Shown here: positions 35,005 to 47,784 of the stretch, piece after piece
Layout of the letters: the number at the start of each line of letters is the position of its first letter
How positions within the stretch are numbered: the first letter of the stretch is position 1
Assembly (NCBI GenBank): GCA_023375785.1
Contig: SZWC01000529.1
Coordinates: 51,237-115,236 of the forward strand
Reading direction: 5' to 3'
From: Penium margaritaceum
Lineage: Eukaryota > Streptophyta > Zygnematophyceae > Desmidiales > Peniaceae
DNA length: 64,000 bases
Program-made: the position numbers and the translations under genes
The notes under the pieces: generated by a model
What the model was told of the DNA's origin: nothing
Seen by the model: the letters and a program-made list of their open reading frames with translations, nothing else
Databases searched by the model: none

Positions 35005-36474
35005 CTTGTCCATGCTCCTCTTGAGGCCCGGTTCCAGAACGAGCAGGAGTTTCTCAGTTGCGTCCAGCACAGCCCTCCACTCCCTTTTCTTCTCAGCGGC
35101 AGCAGCCTTCACTCTCCATCCGTGCAGCCTCTGCATCATGGTGCTGAAAAAGGGGAGCACGAGGGAAAGGGTGGGGTAATCCTGTCCTGATATATCCTCA
35201 TTAAAGCTCTTAAAGGGCTTGAGGATCGCAATGACCAGACCCACCATCTCCCAACCTTGACCAGAGGGGATGAGGGCCGGTTCCCGACTTTCAAGCCACT
35301 CGTCAAACACGTCCTTCAATCTCATCACACGTTCACACATATCCAACGTGGAGTTCCACCGTGTGGGTGTGTCCTGGTGCAAAGAAAGGTAGTTCAGACC
35401 GTGAGCATGGCAAGCGTTGATGACACTCATCTCTCTCTTTGCCAAGCGCGAGACAAAGCTGACGATGTCTCGGGCGGTTTTCAAGTGCTCCTCCACCTGC
35501 TCAATGGCAATCAGGTCCTTCATTGCCAGGTTTAGTACATGCCCCATACACCGTATGTGACCATCCTTGGTGAAAGCGTCGTTCTACAGTGTCAAAAATT
35601 TATCGACAACACTGTCGTTGACGGTGTCGTTGTCGACTGTGAGGCAGTAGATCTTGTCCCACAACCCCCATTCCTTCAAAGCTGCTGCAAAGAGGTCAAA
35701 CACGCTGGCAGCCGTGGCATCATCTAAGCACGATGGAAAAGCTAGAGCCACGCTTTGAATCTGCCACTCTACAATCCAGTGAGCGGTTATGCCCAGGTAC
35801 TTATGGTTGGCATCTGACTGCCAACCATCTGTTGTGGAAGACACACCGGTACACACAACGAAAAACATCTTGAACAGTTTCTTACGAAAAGCCGTCGCCC
35901 TGTTTTTGATGAGGCGGGTGAGAGTTATGCGCCCGGGCACGATGGCGAACAGGTTGCAGTCGAGAAACGCCACCCACAGCCAGTGTGACTCGATGGACAA
36001 GAATGACAGGTTCTTGTCCACGACGTGCGTCCATAGGCACGTCTGAAAATACCTCTTGTTGAAGTAGACACCCACACCTGCCACTCCCTGCGCCACTGCT
36101 ACGTTGGTGTGGTCAACCCCAACCGCAACTGCTGCAGCATGTCCTGTTGCCTTCTCCAAGGCCTGCTGCGCCTCTGTTGCTTTCAGCTCCTTCCAGCGTT
36201 CATTGTGGTCCACCCTCAAGTGCTTCCACATGGAGCTAGTCTGGCTGTCCGTCATGGCAAATGAGCCTTTCAATCCACTCCGGTTGGCTGGGCAAAGGGT
36301 GCACCATGCTCGCGGCTCACCCGAGATGACGACGACCTTGAAGACGGTCCAGATGAACGACGGCTTCTTAGTGCGCTTGTCGAGCTTCTGCGTCTTAGGG
36401 TTGATTGTAGCCTGGACTAGCCTCTTTGGCCCTTTGACAGTAGAGGCAGCAAGAGTCACCTCCTCTATCGCCAT

Positions 36475-36815
36475 GGTGACGGAGCTGCTGGTTAAGTTAT
36501 GAGTAAGGCATGGAGGCTGACACTTAGCATGGAGTGCAGGCGCGGGTGTCTCGGTACCCCGCTGGTAAGCGGGGGGGGCTGTGAAGCAAGGCAACAGTTG
36601 CGCAAAGTGAGTTGAAACCCTGGGCGGGTTTTCTCGCAGCATCAGGGGGCAGCCCGGAACTTCGGGCAGCCGGCTGACTAGACCACTTGTTGTACCGAGT
36701 AAGGGGTGTCAGGGGCTAAGGGGGTATGGGGGTAAGGACCTCGAAATATCAAACTACAAAGTTGTCGTCGTGCAGAGTCGATCAGGAGCTCTCCATACTC
36801 CTCCCCCCCCCTCGG
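36475..36815. other. hAT-2 5' non-coding region
   Basis: Upstream of the transposase ATG. The frame is open to 36642 without recognisable domains, and there are C-rich runs near 36570-36580 and 36805-36815. Probably the promoter and leader; no clear TATA motif. Confidence 0.5.
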
Positions 36816-36934
36816 ACAAGGGACTCACGATTCCCGAGTCGAGTCGTCCCCACAAGACTCGACTCGCGAGTCTGAGACGGGACTCCGAATCGCGAGTCTG
36901 GTACTTGAGTCTCGTCTTTTGGCTTACAGGCTTA
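36816..36934. promoter_or_regulatory. hAT-2 right terminal and subterminal motif cluster
   Basis: Motifs GACTCACGATTC, CGAGTCGAGTCG, GACTCGCGAGTC, GAATCGCGAGTC and GAGTCTCGTC, ending GGCTTACAGGCTTA. This matches the copy-1 right end (minus strand AGCCTGT, then CCAAAA and GAGTCT). Confidence 0.8.
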
Positions 36935-36942
36935 GTTGGAAT
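36935..36942. repeat. 8-bp target site duplication (GTTGGAAT), right of hAT-2
   Basis: Exact repeat of 33112-33119, followed directly by minisatellite sequence. Confidence 0.9.
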
Positions 36943-39900
36943 TTGGGCTGGAAGCTAGGTGAAACGTTTGGTTGGAAGATGGATTGGAAGTTGGGTTGGA
37001 GGCTGGGATGGAAGTTGGGATGGATGTTTGGATGAAAGTTCGGTTGGAAGTTTGGTTGGAAGTTGGGTTGGTAGTTGGGTCGGAAGTTGGGTTGGAAGTT
37101 AAGATGGAAGTTGGGATGGAAGTTGGGTTTGAAGTTGGGATGGAAGTTGGGATGGAAGCTGGGCTCGAAGATGGGAATGAATTTGGGCTGTAAGTTGGGT
37201 TGGAAGTTGGGTTGCATGTCCGGTTGGAAGTTGAAATGGAAGTTGGATTGCAAGTTGGGTTGGAGGCTGGGATGGTAGTTGTGTTGGAAGCTGGGTCAGA
37301 AGTTGGGTTGGAAGTTGAGTTGGAAGTTGGGTTGGAAGTTGGTTGGAAGTTGCGTTGGACGTTGGGTTCAAAGTTGGGATGGAGTTTGGGATGAAAGTTG
37401 GCTTGGAAGTTGGGTTGGAAGCTGGGTTGGATGTTGGGTTGGATATGGATTGGAAGCTTGGATGGAAATTGGGATGGAAGTTGGGTTGGATGTTGGGTTG
37501 GAAGTTGGATTGGAGGTTGGGTCGGAAATTGCGTTTGAAGTTGGGTTCAAAGTTGGGTTGAAAGCTGGGTTGGATGCTTGCTTGGAAGTTGGCTTGGCAT
37601 TTCGATTGGATGTTGGGTTGACAGTTGGTTTGGAAGTTGGGCTGGAAGTTGGGTTGGAAGCTGGGTTGGAAGTTAGGATGGAAGTAGGGATGAAAATGGG
37701 ATTGGAACTTGGGTTAGAAATTGGGTTGGAAATTCGGATTGAAGTTGGGTTGGAAGTTGGGATGGAGTTTGGGATGGAAGTTGGAATTGAAGTTGGGTTG
37801 AAAGTTGGGTAGGCAGCTAGGTTGGATGCTTGGTTTGAAGCTGGGTTGGAATTTTGATTGGATGTTGGGTTGAAAGTTGGTTTGGAAGTTGGGTTGGATG
37901 TTGGGTTGGAATCTGGGCTAGAAGTTGGGATGGAAGTTGGTATGAAAGTGGGACTGGAAGTTGGGTTGGAAGTTGGGTTGGAAGTTGGGTCGGAAGTTGA
38001 ATTGGAAGTTGGATTGGAAGTTGCGTTGGAAGCTTGGTTGGAAGCTGGGTTGGGAGTTGGGTTGGATGTTGGTTTGGAAATTAGGATAGAAGCTTGGATG
38101 GAAGTTGGGATGGAGTTTGGGATGGAACTTGGGTTAGAAGCTGGGTTGGCAGTTGGGTTGGAAGTTGGGTTGGAAGTTGGGTTGGAAGTTGGGATGGAAA
38201 TTGGGATAGAAGTTGGGTTGGATGTTGGGTTGGAAGTTGGAGTGTAAGATGGGTTGAAAGTTGGGTTTGAAGTTGGGTTGAAAGTTGGGTTGGAAGCTGG
38301 GTTGGATGCTCGGTTGGAAGTTGGGCTAAAATTTGGCTTGGATTTTTAGTTGAAAGTTGGGTTGGAAGTTCAATTGGAAGTTGAGTTGGAAGCTGGGTTG
38401 GAAGTTGGGGTGGAACTTGGTATGAAACTTGGGTTGGGAGCTGGCTTGCAAGTTGGGTTGAAAGTTGGGTATGAAGTTGAATTGGAAGTTGGATTAGAAG
38501 TTGAGTTGGAAGTTGGGTTGGAAATTGGGTTGAAATTTGGGTTGGATGTTGGGTTGGAATTTGGGATGGATGTTGAATTGGATGTTGGGTTGGAAGCTAG
38601 GTTGGAAGCTGGGTTGGGAGTGAGGTTGGAAGTTAGGTTGGAAGTTGGGTTGGAAGTTGGGTTGGAAGTTGGGTTGGAAGTTGGGTTTTATGTTAGGTTG
38701 GAAGTTGGGATGGAAGTTCGGATGAAAGTTGGGTTGGAAGTTGGGTTGGACGTTAAGCTGGAAGTTGAGTTAGAAGTTGGGCTAGAAGTTGGATTGGAGG
38801 TTGGATTGGAAGTTGGGTTGGAAGTTGGGTAGGAACCTGGGTTGGATATTGGGTTGGAAGTTGGGTTGGAAGTTGGATTGGAAGTTGGGATGGACGTTAG
38901 GATTAAAGCTGGGTTGGAAGTTGGGTTGGAAGTTGGGTTGGAAGTTGGGTTGGATGTTGGGTTGCAAGTTGGTTGGAATTCGGGTTGGTAGCTGGGTTGG
39001 AAGTTGGGTTGGCAGTTGGGGTGGAAGTTGGGTTGGACGTTGGGCTAGAAATGGGGTTGGAAGTTGAGTTGGAAGTTGGGATGGAGTTTGGGTTGGAAGT
39101 TGGGATAGAAGTTTGGATGGAAGTGGGGTTGGAAGTTGGGTTGGAAATTGGGTTGGAAGCTGAGTTGGAAGTTGGGTTGAAAGTTGGGTTGAAGGCTGGG
39201 TTGGAAGCTGGGTTGGAAGCTGGGTTGGAAGTTGGGTTGGAAGTTGGGTTGGAAGTTTGATTGGAGGTTGGGTTTGAAAGTGGGTTGGAAGTTGGGTCGG
39301 AAGTTGGGTTGGAATTCGGGTTGGAAGTTGCGTTGGAAGTCGGGTAGGAGGTTTGGAAGGAAGTTGGAATATAGTTGGGATGGAAGTTGGGTTGAAACCT
39401 GGGTTGGAAATTGGGTTGGAAGTTTGGTTGAAAGTTGGGTGCGAATTTGGGTTGAGAATTGGGTTGGAAGCTGGGTTGCAAGATGGGTTTGACGTTGGGT
39501 TGGAAGTTGGGCTGGAAGTTGGGTTTGGAGTTGGGTTGGAAGTTGGGTTGGAAGTTGGGTTGAAAGCTTGGATGGAAGTTCGGATGGAAGTTGGGTTTGA
39601 AGTTGGGATGGAAGTTGGCATGGAAGTTCGGTTGGAAGCTGGGTTGCAAACTGGGTAGGAGGTTGGATTGGATGTTGGGTTGGAACTTGAGATGGACGTT
39701 GGGTCCTAAGTTGGGTTGGAAGTTGGGTTGGAAGTTGGGTTGGAAGTTGGGTTGGATGTTGGATTGGAAGTTGGGATGGAAGTTGGGATGAAAGTTGGGT
39801 TGGAAGTTGGGTTGGAAGTTGGGTTGGAAGTTGGGTTGGAAGTTGGATTTTAAGTTGGGATGAGAGTTGGGATGAAAGTTGGGTTGGAAGTCGGGTTGGA

Positions 39901-42900
39901 TGTTGGGTTGGATGTTGGGTTGGAACTTGAGTTCGAAGTTGGGTTGTAAGTTGGGTTGGAGGTTGGGTTGGTAGTTGGGTTGGAAGTTGGAATGGAAATT
40001 AGGATGAGAGTTGGTTTGGAAGTTGGGTTCGAAGTTGGGTTTGAAGTTGGGTTGGAAGCTGGGTTGGAAGTTGGGTTGGAAGTTGAACTTTAAGTTGGAT
40101 TGGAAGTTAAGATGGAAGTTGGGTTGGATGTTTGGCTGGAAAATGGGATGGAGTTTTGGTTGGATGTTGGGTTGGAAGTTGGATTGGAAGTTGGGTCGGA
40201 AGTTGGGTTTGAAGTTGGGTTGAAAGTTGGGTCGGAAGCTGGGTTGGATGTTGGGTTGGAAGTTGGGTTGGCATTCCGATTAGAAGTTGGGTTGGAAGTT
40301 GGGTTGAAAGCTAGGTTGGAAGCTGGGTTGAAAGCTGGGTTAGAAGTTAGGTTGGAAGATGGATAAGAAGTTGGGTTGGAAGTTGGGTTGGAAGTTGAGT
40401 TGGAAGTTGGGTTGGAAGTTGGGATGGAAGTTGGAATGAAAATTGGGTTGGAAGCAAGGTTGAAAGTTGGGCTGGAAGTTGAGGTAGAGGTTGGTTTGGA
40501 AGTTGGATTGGAGGTTGGGTTGGAAGTTGGGTTAGAAGTTGGGTTGGAATTTGGGTTGGAAGTTGGGATGGAGTTTGGGTTGGAAGTTGGGATAGAAGTT
40601 AGGATGGAAGTTGGGTTGGAAGTTGAGTTGGAAATTGGGTTGGAAGATGAGTTGGAAGTTGGGTTGAAAGTTGGGTTGAAGGCTGGGTTGGAAGCACGGT
40701 TGGAAGTAGGGTTGGATGTTGGGTTGGAAGTTGAGTTGGAAGTTGGATTGGAGGTTTGGTTGGAAGTTGGGTTGGAAGTTGGGTCGGAAGTTGGGTTGGA
40801 ATTTGGGTTGGAAGTTGTGTTGGATGTCGGGTTGGAAGTTTGGATGGAAGTTGGTTTGGAAGTTGGGTTGGACGTTGGGTTGAAAGCTGGGTTGGAAGTT
40901 GGGTTGGAAGTTTGGTTGGAAGTTGGGTGGGAAGTTAAGTTGAGAGTTGGGTTGGAAGCTGGGTTGGAAGCTGGGTTGGACGTTGGGTTGGAAGTTGGAT
41001 TGGAAGTTGGGTTGGAAGTTGGGTTGGAAGTTGGGTTTGAAGCTAGGATGGAAGTTGGGATGGAAGTTGGGTTTGAAGTTGGGATGGAAGTTGGCATGGA
41101 AGTTCGGTTGGAAGCTGGGTTGCAAATTGGGTTGGAAGTTGGGTTGGAGGTTGGATTGGATGTTGGGTTGGAATTTGAGATGGACGTCGGGTCTTACGTT
41201 GGGTTAGAAGTTGGGCTGGAAGTTGGGTCGGAAGTTGGGTTGGAAGTTCGATTGGAAGTTGGGATGGAAGTTGGGATGAAAGTTTGGCTGGAAGTTGGGT
41301 TGGAAGTTGGGTTGGAAGTTGTGTTGGAAGTTGGATTGGAAGTTGGGATGAAAGTTGGGATGAAAGTTGGGTTGGACGTCGGGTTGGAAGTTGGGTTGGA
41401 TGTTGGGTTGGAACTTGAGTTCGAAGTTGGGTTGTAAGGTGGGTTGGAGGTTGGGTACGCAGTTGGGTTGGAAGTTGGGTAAGAAGTTGGATTCAAAGTA
41501 TTGTTTGAAGTTGGCTTGGAAGTTGGGTTGGAAGTTGGGTTGGAAGTTGGGTTGGAAGTTGGAATGGAAGTTGGGATGAAAGTTGGGTTGGAAGTTGGGT
41601 TCGAAGTTGGGCTTGAAGTTGGGTTGGAAGTTGAGTTGGAAGTTGCTTTACATGTTGGGTTGGAAGTTGGGTAGGAAGTTGGGCCGGAAGTTGGGTTGCA
41701 AGTTGGGTCGGAAGTTAGGTTGGAAGTCGGGTTGATAGTTTGGATGGAAGTTGGGATGGAAGTTGGGTTGGAAGTTGGGTTGAAAGCTGGGTTGGAAGTT
41801 GGGTTGGAAGTTGGGTTGGAAGTTGGGTTGGCAGTTGGGTTGAGAGTTGGGTTGGAAGCTGGGTTTGACGTTTGGTTTAAACTTGGATTGGAAGTTGGGT
41901 TGGAAGTTGGGTTGGAACTTGGGTTGGAAGTTGGGTTGGAAGCTGGGATGGAAGTTGGGACGGAATTGGGTTTGAAGTTGGGATGGAAGTGGGGATGGAA
42001 GTTCCGTTGGAAGCTAGGTTGGAAATTGGTATGGAAGTTGGGTTAGAGGTTGGGTTGGATTTTCGGTTGGAAGTTGAGATGGACGTTGGGTTGTAAGGTG
42101 GGTTGAACCTTGGGTTGGAAGCTGGGTTGGAAGTTGGGTTGGAAGTTGGATTGGAAGTTGGGATGGAAGTTGGGATGAATGTTGGACTGGAAGTTGGGTT
42201 TGAATTTGGGTTGGAAGTTGGGTTGGAAGTTGGATTGGAAGTTGGGATGAAAGTTGGGATGAAAGTTAGGTTGGAAGTTGGGTTGGAAGTTGGGCTGGAA
42301 GTTGGGTTGGAAGTTGGTTTGGACGCTGGGTTGGAACTTGGGTTGGAAGTTGGTTTGGAAGTTGAGTTGGAAGTTGGAATGGAAATTAGGATAGAAGTTG
42401 GGTTGGATCGTGGGTTGGAAGTTGGATTGGAAGTTGGGTTGAGAGTTGGGTTTGAAGTTAGGCTGAAAGTTGTGTTGGAAGCTGGGTTGGATGCTGGGTT
42501 GGAGGTTGGTTTGGAATTTGGGTTGGATGTTGGGTTGAACGTTGGGTTGGAAGTTGGGCTATAAGTTCAGATAAAGGCCAGTTTGGAAGTTGGGATGGAA
42601 GTTGGGATGAAGGTTGGCATAGAAGTTGGGTTGGAAGTTGGGTTGGAAGTTGGGTTCGAAGTTGGGTTGGAAGTTGAGTTGGAAATTGAATTGGATGTTG
42701 GATTGGAAGTTGGGTTGGAAGTTGGGTTGGATGTTGGGTTGAAAAGTGCGATGGAAGGTGGGTTGGATGTTTGGTTGGAAGTTGGATTGGAAGTTGGATC
42801 GAAAGTTGGGTTTGAAGTTAAGTTGAATGATTGGTTGGAAGCTGGGCTGGATTCTGGGTTGGAAGTTGGGTTAGAATTTGAGTTGGAAGTTGGGTTGGAA

Positions 42901-43050
42901 GTTGGGTTGGAATTTGGGTTGAAAGCTGGGTTGGAAGCTTGGTTGGAAGCTGGGTTGGAAGTTGGGTTGGAAGTTGGCATGGAAATTGCGATGGAAGTTG
43001 GGTTGGAAGTTGGGTTGGAAGTTGGGTTGGAAGTTGGGTTGGAAGTTGGG

Positions 43051-43336
43051 TTGGACTTGGGTTGGAAGTTGGGATGGAAGTTGGGTTGGAAATTGGGTTC
43101 AAAGTTGGGTTGGAAGTTGGGTTCGAAGTTGGGTTGGAAGTTGGGTTGGAAATTGGGTGGGACGATGGGTTGGAAGTTGGGTTGGAAGTTGGGTTGGACT
43201 TGGGTTGGAAGTTGGGATGGAAGTTGGGTTGGAAATTGGGTTCAAAGTTGGGTTGGAAGTTGGGTTCGAAGTTGGGTTGGAAGTTGGGTTGGATATTGGG
43301 TGGAACGATGGGTTGGAAGTTGGGTTGGAAGTTGGG
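43051..43336 (+). repeat. 143-bp tandem duplication within the minisatellite
   Basis: A block starting TTGGACTTGGGTTGGAAG and containing TTCAAAG and TTCGAAG variants occurs at 43051 and again at 43194. The 143-bp spacing is one base short of 12 units because GGACTTGGG lacks a base. Confidence 0.8.
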
Positions 43337-44504
43337 TTGGAAGTTGGGTTGGAAATTGGGTTGGAAGTTGGGTTGAAAGTTGGGTTGGAAGTTGGGTTGG
43401 AAGCTGGGTTGGAAGCTGGGATGGAAGTTGGATTGGAAGTTGGGCTGGAAGTTGGGATGGAAATTGGATTGGAAGTTGGGTTAGAAGTTGGGTTGGAAGT
43501 GGGGTTGGAAGTTGGGATGGAAGTTGGGATGGAAACTGGGTTGAAAGTTCGGTTGGATATTGGGAAGTTGGGTTGGAAGTTGGCTTGGAAGTTGGATTGG
43601 TGGTTGGGTTGGAATTTGGGTTGGAAGTTGGGTCAGATGTTGGGTTGGAAGTTGCGTTGGATGTTGGGTTGGAACTTGAATTGGGAGCTGGGATGGAACT
43701 TAAGATGGATGTTGGGTCGGAAATTTGGTTCAAAGTTGGGTTGCAAGTTGGGTTCGAAGTTGGGTTGGAAGTTGGGTTGGATGTTGGGTTGAAAGATGGG
43801 TTGGAAGTAATGGTTGGAAGTTGGGTTGGAAGGTTGGGTTGGAACTTGGGTTTGAAGTTGGGCTGGTAGTTGGGTTGGAAGCTGGGTTGGAAGCTGGGTT
43901 GGAAGATGAGTTGGAAACTGGGTTGGAAGTTGGGTTGGATGTTGGGTTGGAAGTTGGATTGGAAGTTGGGTTGGAAGTTGGGTTGAAAGTTGTGTTGAAA
44001 GTTGGGTTGGAAGCTGGGTTGGAAGCTTGGTTGAGAGTTGGGTTGGAAGTTGGGTTGAAAGCTGGGATGGAAGTTTGGTTGGCAGTTGGGTTGGAAGTTG
44101 GGATGGAGTTTGGGTTGGAAGTTGGGTTGGAAGTTGGGTTGGAAGTTGGGTTGGAAGTTGGGTTGGAAGTTGGGATGGAAATTGGGATGAAGATTGGGTT
44201 GGAAGTTCGGTTGGAAGTTGGGCTGGAAGTTGGGTTGGAAGTTGGCTTGGAAGTTGGATTGGTGGTTGGGTTGGAATTTGGGTTGGAAGTTGGGTCGGAT
44301 GTTGGGTTGGAAGATGCGTTGGATGTTGGGTTGGAAGTTGGGTTATAAGCTGGGATGGAAGTTGGGATGGAAGTTGGGTCAGAAATTGGGTTCAAAGTTG
44401 GGTTGGAAGTTGGGCTCGAAGTTGGGTTGGAAGTTGGGTTTGAAGTTGGGATGGAAGTTGGGATGGAACTTGGATTGGAAGTTGGGTTGGAAGTTGGGCT
44501 GGAA

Positions 44505-44701
44505 GTTGGGTTGGAAGATGGATTGGATGTTGGGTTGGAAGTTGAGTTGGAAGTTGGGTTGTAAGTTGGGTTGGAAGATGGATTGGAAGTTGGGTTGGAA
44601 GTTGGGCTGGAAGTTGGGTTGGAAGATGGATTGGATGTTGGGTTGGAAGTTGAGTTGGAAGTTGGGTTGTAAGTTGGGTTGGAAGATGGATTGGAAGTTG
44701 G
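44505..44701 (+). repeat. 108-bp tandem duplication within the minisatellite
   Basis: A segment with GGAAGATGGATTGGATG, GTTGAGTTGG and GGGTTGTAAG occurs twice, 108 bp apart (nine 12-bp units). Confidence 0.85.
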
Positions 44702-47700
44702 CTAGTCAGTTGGGTTGGTAGTTGGCTTGGGAGTTGGGATGGAAGTAGGGATAAACGTTCGATGGGAATTTGGGTTGGAAGTTGGGTTGGATGTTGGGTT
44801 GGAAGTTGACTTCGAAGTTGGGTTGTAAGTTGCGGTGGAGGTTCGGTTGGCAGTTGGATTGGAAGTTGGGTTAGAAGTTGGATTAGAACTTGGGTTGGAA
44901 GCTGGGTTGGAAGTTGGGATAGAGATTGGGATGGAAGTTGGGTTGGAAGTTGGGATGGAAGTTGGGATGGAATTTAGGATGGAAGATAAGTTGGAAGTTG
45001 GGTTGGAAGTTGGATTGGAAGATGTGTTGGAAGTTGGGTTTGATGTTGGGTTGAAAACTGGGTTTGATGTTGGGTTTGAAATTAGGATGGAAGTTTGGTT
45101 GGATGTTGGGTTGGAAGTTGGATTAGAAGTTTGGTTGGAAGTTGGGTTTGAAGTTGGGCTAAACGTTGGGTTGGAAGTTGGGTTGGAATTTGGGTTGGAT
45201 GCTGCGTTGAGAGTTGGGTTGGATGTTGGGTGAGAAGCTGGGTTGGAAGCTAGGTTGGAAGTTGGGATGGAATTTGGGATGAAGGTTGGGATGGAAGTTG
45301 GGTTCGAAGTTGGGTTTGAAGTTGGGTTGGAAGCTGGGTTGGAAGTTGGGGTGGATGTTGAACTTGAAGTTGGATTGGAAGTTGGGTTGGAAGTTGGGTT
45401 GGATGTTGGGCTGGAAAATGGGATCGAGTTTTGGTTGGATGTTGGGTTGGGAGTTGGATTGGAAGTTGGGTCGGAAGTTGGGTTTGAAGTTGGGTTGAAA
45501 GTTGGGTTGGAATCTCGGTTGGATGCTAGATTGGAAGTTGGGTTGGAATTCGGATAAGATGTTGGGTTGGAAGTTGGGTTGGAAGTTAAGTTGGAAGCTA
45601 GGTTGGAAGCTAGGTTGGAAGCTGGGTTAGAAGTTAGGTTGGAAGATGGGTAAGAAGTTGGGTTAGAAGTTGGGTTGGAGGTTGGGTTAGAAGTTGGGTT
45701 GGAAGTTGGGCTGGAAGTTGGGATGAAAGTTGGGATGAAAGTTGGGTTGGAAGTTGGGTTGAAAGTTGGGCTGGATGTTGAGGTAGAGGTTGGTTTGGAA
45801 GTTGGATTGGAGGTTGGGTTGGAAGTTGGGTTAGGCGTTGGGTTGGATGTTGGGCTGGAAGTTGGGATGGAGTTTGGGTTGGAAGTTGGGATAGAAGTTA
45901 GGATGGAAGTTGGGTTGGAAATTGAGTTCGAAATTGGGTTGGAAGCTGAGTTGGAAGATGGGTTGAATGTTGGGTTGAAGGCTGGATTGGAAGCTGGGTT
46001 GGAAGTAGGGTTGGAAGTTGGGTAGGAAATTGGGTTGGAAATTGGATTGGAGGTTGGGTTGAAAGTTGGGTTGAGAGTTGGGTCGGAAGTTGGGTTGGAA
46101 TTTGGGTTGGAAGTTGGGTTGGAAGTCGGGTTGGAAGTTTGGATGGAAGTTGGGTTGGAAGTTGGGTTGGACGTTGGGTTGAAAGCTAGGTTGGAAGTTG
46201 GGTTGGAAGTTTGATTGGAAGTTGGGTGGGAACTTGGGTTGAGAGTTGGGTTGGAAGCTGGGTTGGAAGCTGGGTTGGACGTTGGGTTGGAAGTTGGGTT
46301 GGAAGTTAGGTTGGGAATTGGGTTGGAAGTTGGGTTGGAAGTTTGGTTGGAAGAGGGGTTGGAAGTTGGGTTGCAAGTTGGGTTGGAAGTTGGAATGGAA
46401 GTTGGGATGAAAGTTGGTTTGGAAGTTGGGTTCGAAGTTGGGCTTGAAGTTGGGTTGGAAGTTGGGTTGGAAGTTGGTTTGGACGTTGGGTTGGAAGTTG
46501 GGTGGAAGTTGGGTCAGAAGTTGGCTTGCAAGCTGGGTCGGATGTTGGGTTGGAAGTCGGATTGGAAGTTTGGATGGAAGTTGGGATGGAAGTTGGGTTG
46601 GAAGTTGGGTTTAAAGCTGGATTGGAAGTTGGGTCGGAAGTTGGGTTGGAAGTTGGGTTGGCAGTTGGGTTGAGAGTTGGGTTGGAAGCTGGGTTGGAAG
46701 CTGGGTTTGACGTTTGGTTTAAAGTTGGGTTGGAATTTGGGTTGGAAATTGGGTTGGACGTTGGGTTGGAAGTTGGGTTTGAAGTTGGGATGGAAGTGGG
46801 GATGGAAGTTCCGTTGGAAGCTATGTTGGAAACTGGGTTGGAAGTTGGGTTGGAGGTTGGGTTGGATTTTCGGTTGGAAGTTGAGATGGACGTTGGGTTG
46901 TGAGTTGGGTTGAATGTTGGGTTGGAAGTTGGGTTCGAAGTTGGGTTGGAAGTTGGATTGGAATTTGGGATGGAAGTTGGGATGAAAGTTGGGTTGGAAG
47001 TTGGGTTGGAAGTTGGGTTGGAAGTTGGGTTGGAAGCTGGATTTGAAGTTGGGATGGAAGTTGGGATGAAAGTTGGGTTGGAAGTTGGGTTGGAAGTTGG
47101 GTTGGAAGTTGGGTTGGAAGCTGGATTTGAAGTTGGGATGAAAGTTGGGATGAAAGTTGGGTTGGAAGTTGGGTTGGAAGTTGGTTTGGATCTTGGGTTG
47201 GAACTTGGGTTGGAAGTTGGTTTGGAAGTTGAGTTGGAAGTTGGGATGGAAATTAAGATGGAAGTTGAGCTGGATCTTGGGTTGGAAGTTGGATTGGAAG
47301 TTGGGTTGGGAGTTGGGTTTGAAGCTAGGTTGAAAGTTGTGTTGGAAGCTGGGTTGGATGCTGGGTTAGAGGTTGGGTTGGAATTTGGGTTGGATGTTGG
47401 GTTGAACGTTGGGCTGGAAGTTGGGCTATAAGTGCAGTTGGAAGCCAGGTCAGAAGTTGGGATTGAAGTTGGGATGAAGGTTGGGATAGAAGTTGGGTTG
47501 GAAGTTGGGCTGAAGTTCGGTTGGAAGTTGGGTTGGAATTGGAGTTGGAATTTGAATTGGAAGTTGGATTGGAAGTTGGATCAGAAGTTGGGTTTGAAGT
47601 TGGGTTGAAAGATTGGTTGGAAGCTGGGTTGGATTCTGGGTTGGAAGTTGGGTTAGAATTTGGGTTGGAAGTTGGGTTGGAAGTTGGGTTGGAAGTTGGG

Positions 47701-47784
47701 TTGAAAGCTGGGTTGGAAGCTGGGTTGGAAGCTGGGTTGGAAGCTGAGTTGAAAGTTGGGTTGGAAGTTGGGTTGGAAGTTGGG

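Larger units (their letters stand above)
33744..36474 (-). pseudogene. BED-finger hAT transposase, copy 2 (near-complete, three stops)
   Basis: The start ATG at 36474 sits in a strong CACCATGG context. Exon 1 (36474-35005) carries a BED finger (C-x2-C in CTLC, then H-x4-H in HLRVDH), the TTDGWQSD segment, the CMGHVLNLAMKDL segment and RWNSTLDM. Exon 2 is 34842-34747; exon 3 is 34655-33744 with an Ala/Glu-rich low-complexity stretch, then the hAT dimerisation domain (PATSTPSERMFSRGG...LCLKTWIND) and an Arg/Ala-Lys then Asp/Glu-rich tail. In-frame stops are TAG at 35586-35584, TAA near 34580 and TAG near 34382. At the first and last, copy 1 has CAG (Gln). Both introns keep phase 0. It is non-functional as read, but degraded mostly by point changes. 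Confidence 0.9.
33120..36934 (-). mobile_element. hAT DNA transposon, copy 2
   Basis: A 3,815-bp element with ends TAAGGGTGTTC and TACAGGCTTA (the latter reads TAAGCCTGTA on the minus strand), an exact 8-bp duplication, and GCGAGTC motif clusters at both ends. It is of the same family as 3279-7304. It contains the better preserved transposase gene on the minus strand, with two recognisable introns and three in-frame stops. Confidence 0.95.

Noticed and set aside
36935-36942. Chance match explanation for the hAT-2 duplication, since GTTGGAAT is common in the array
   Set aside because: The match sits exactly at both element termini defined independently by homology to hAT-1, so the duplication is accepted, with the caveat that the target is repetitive.
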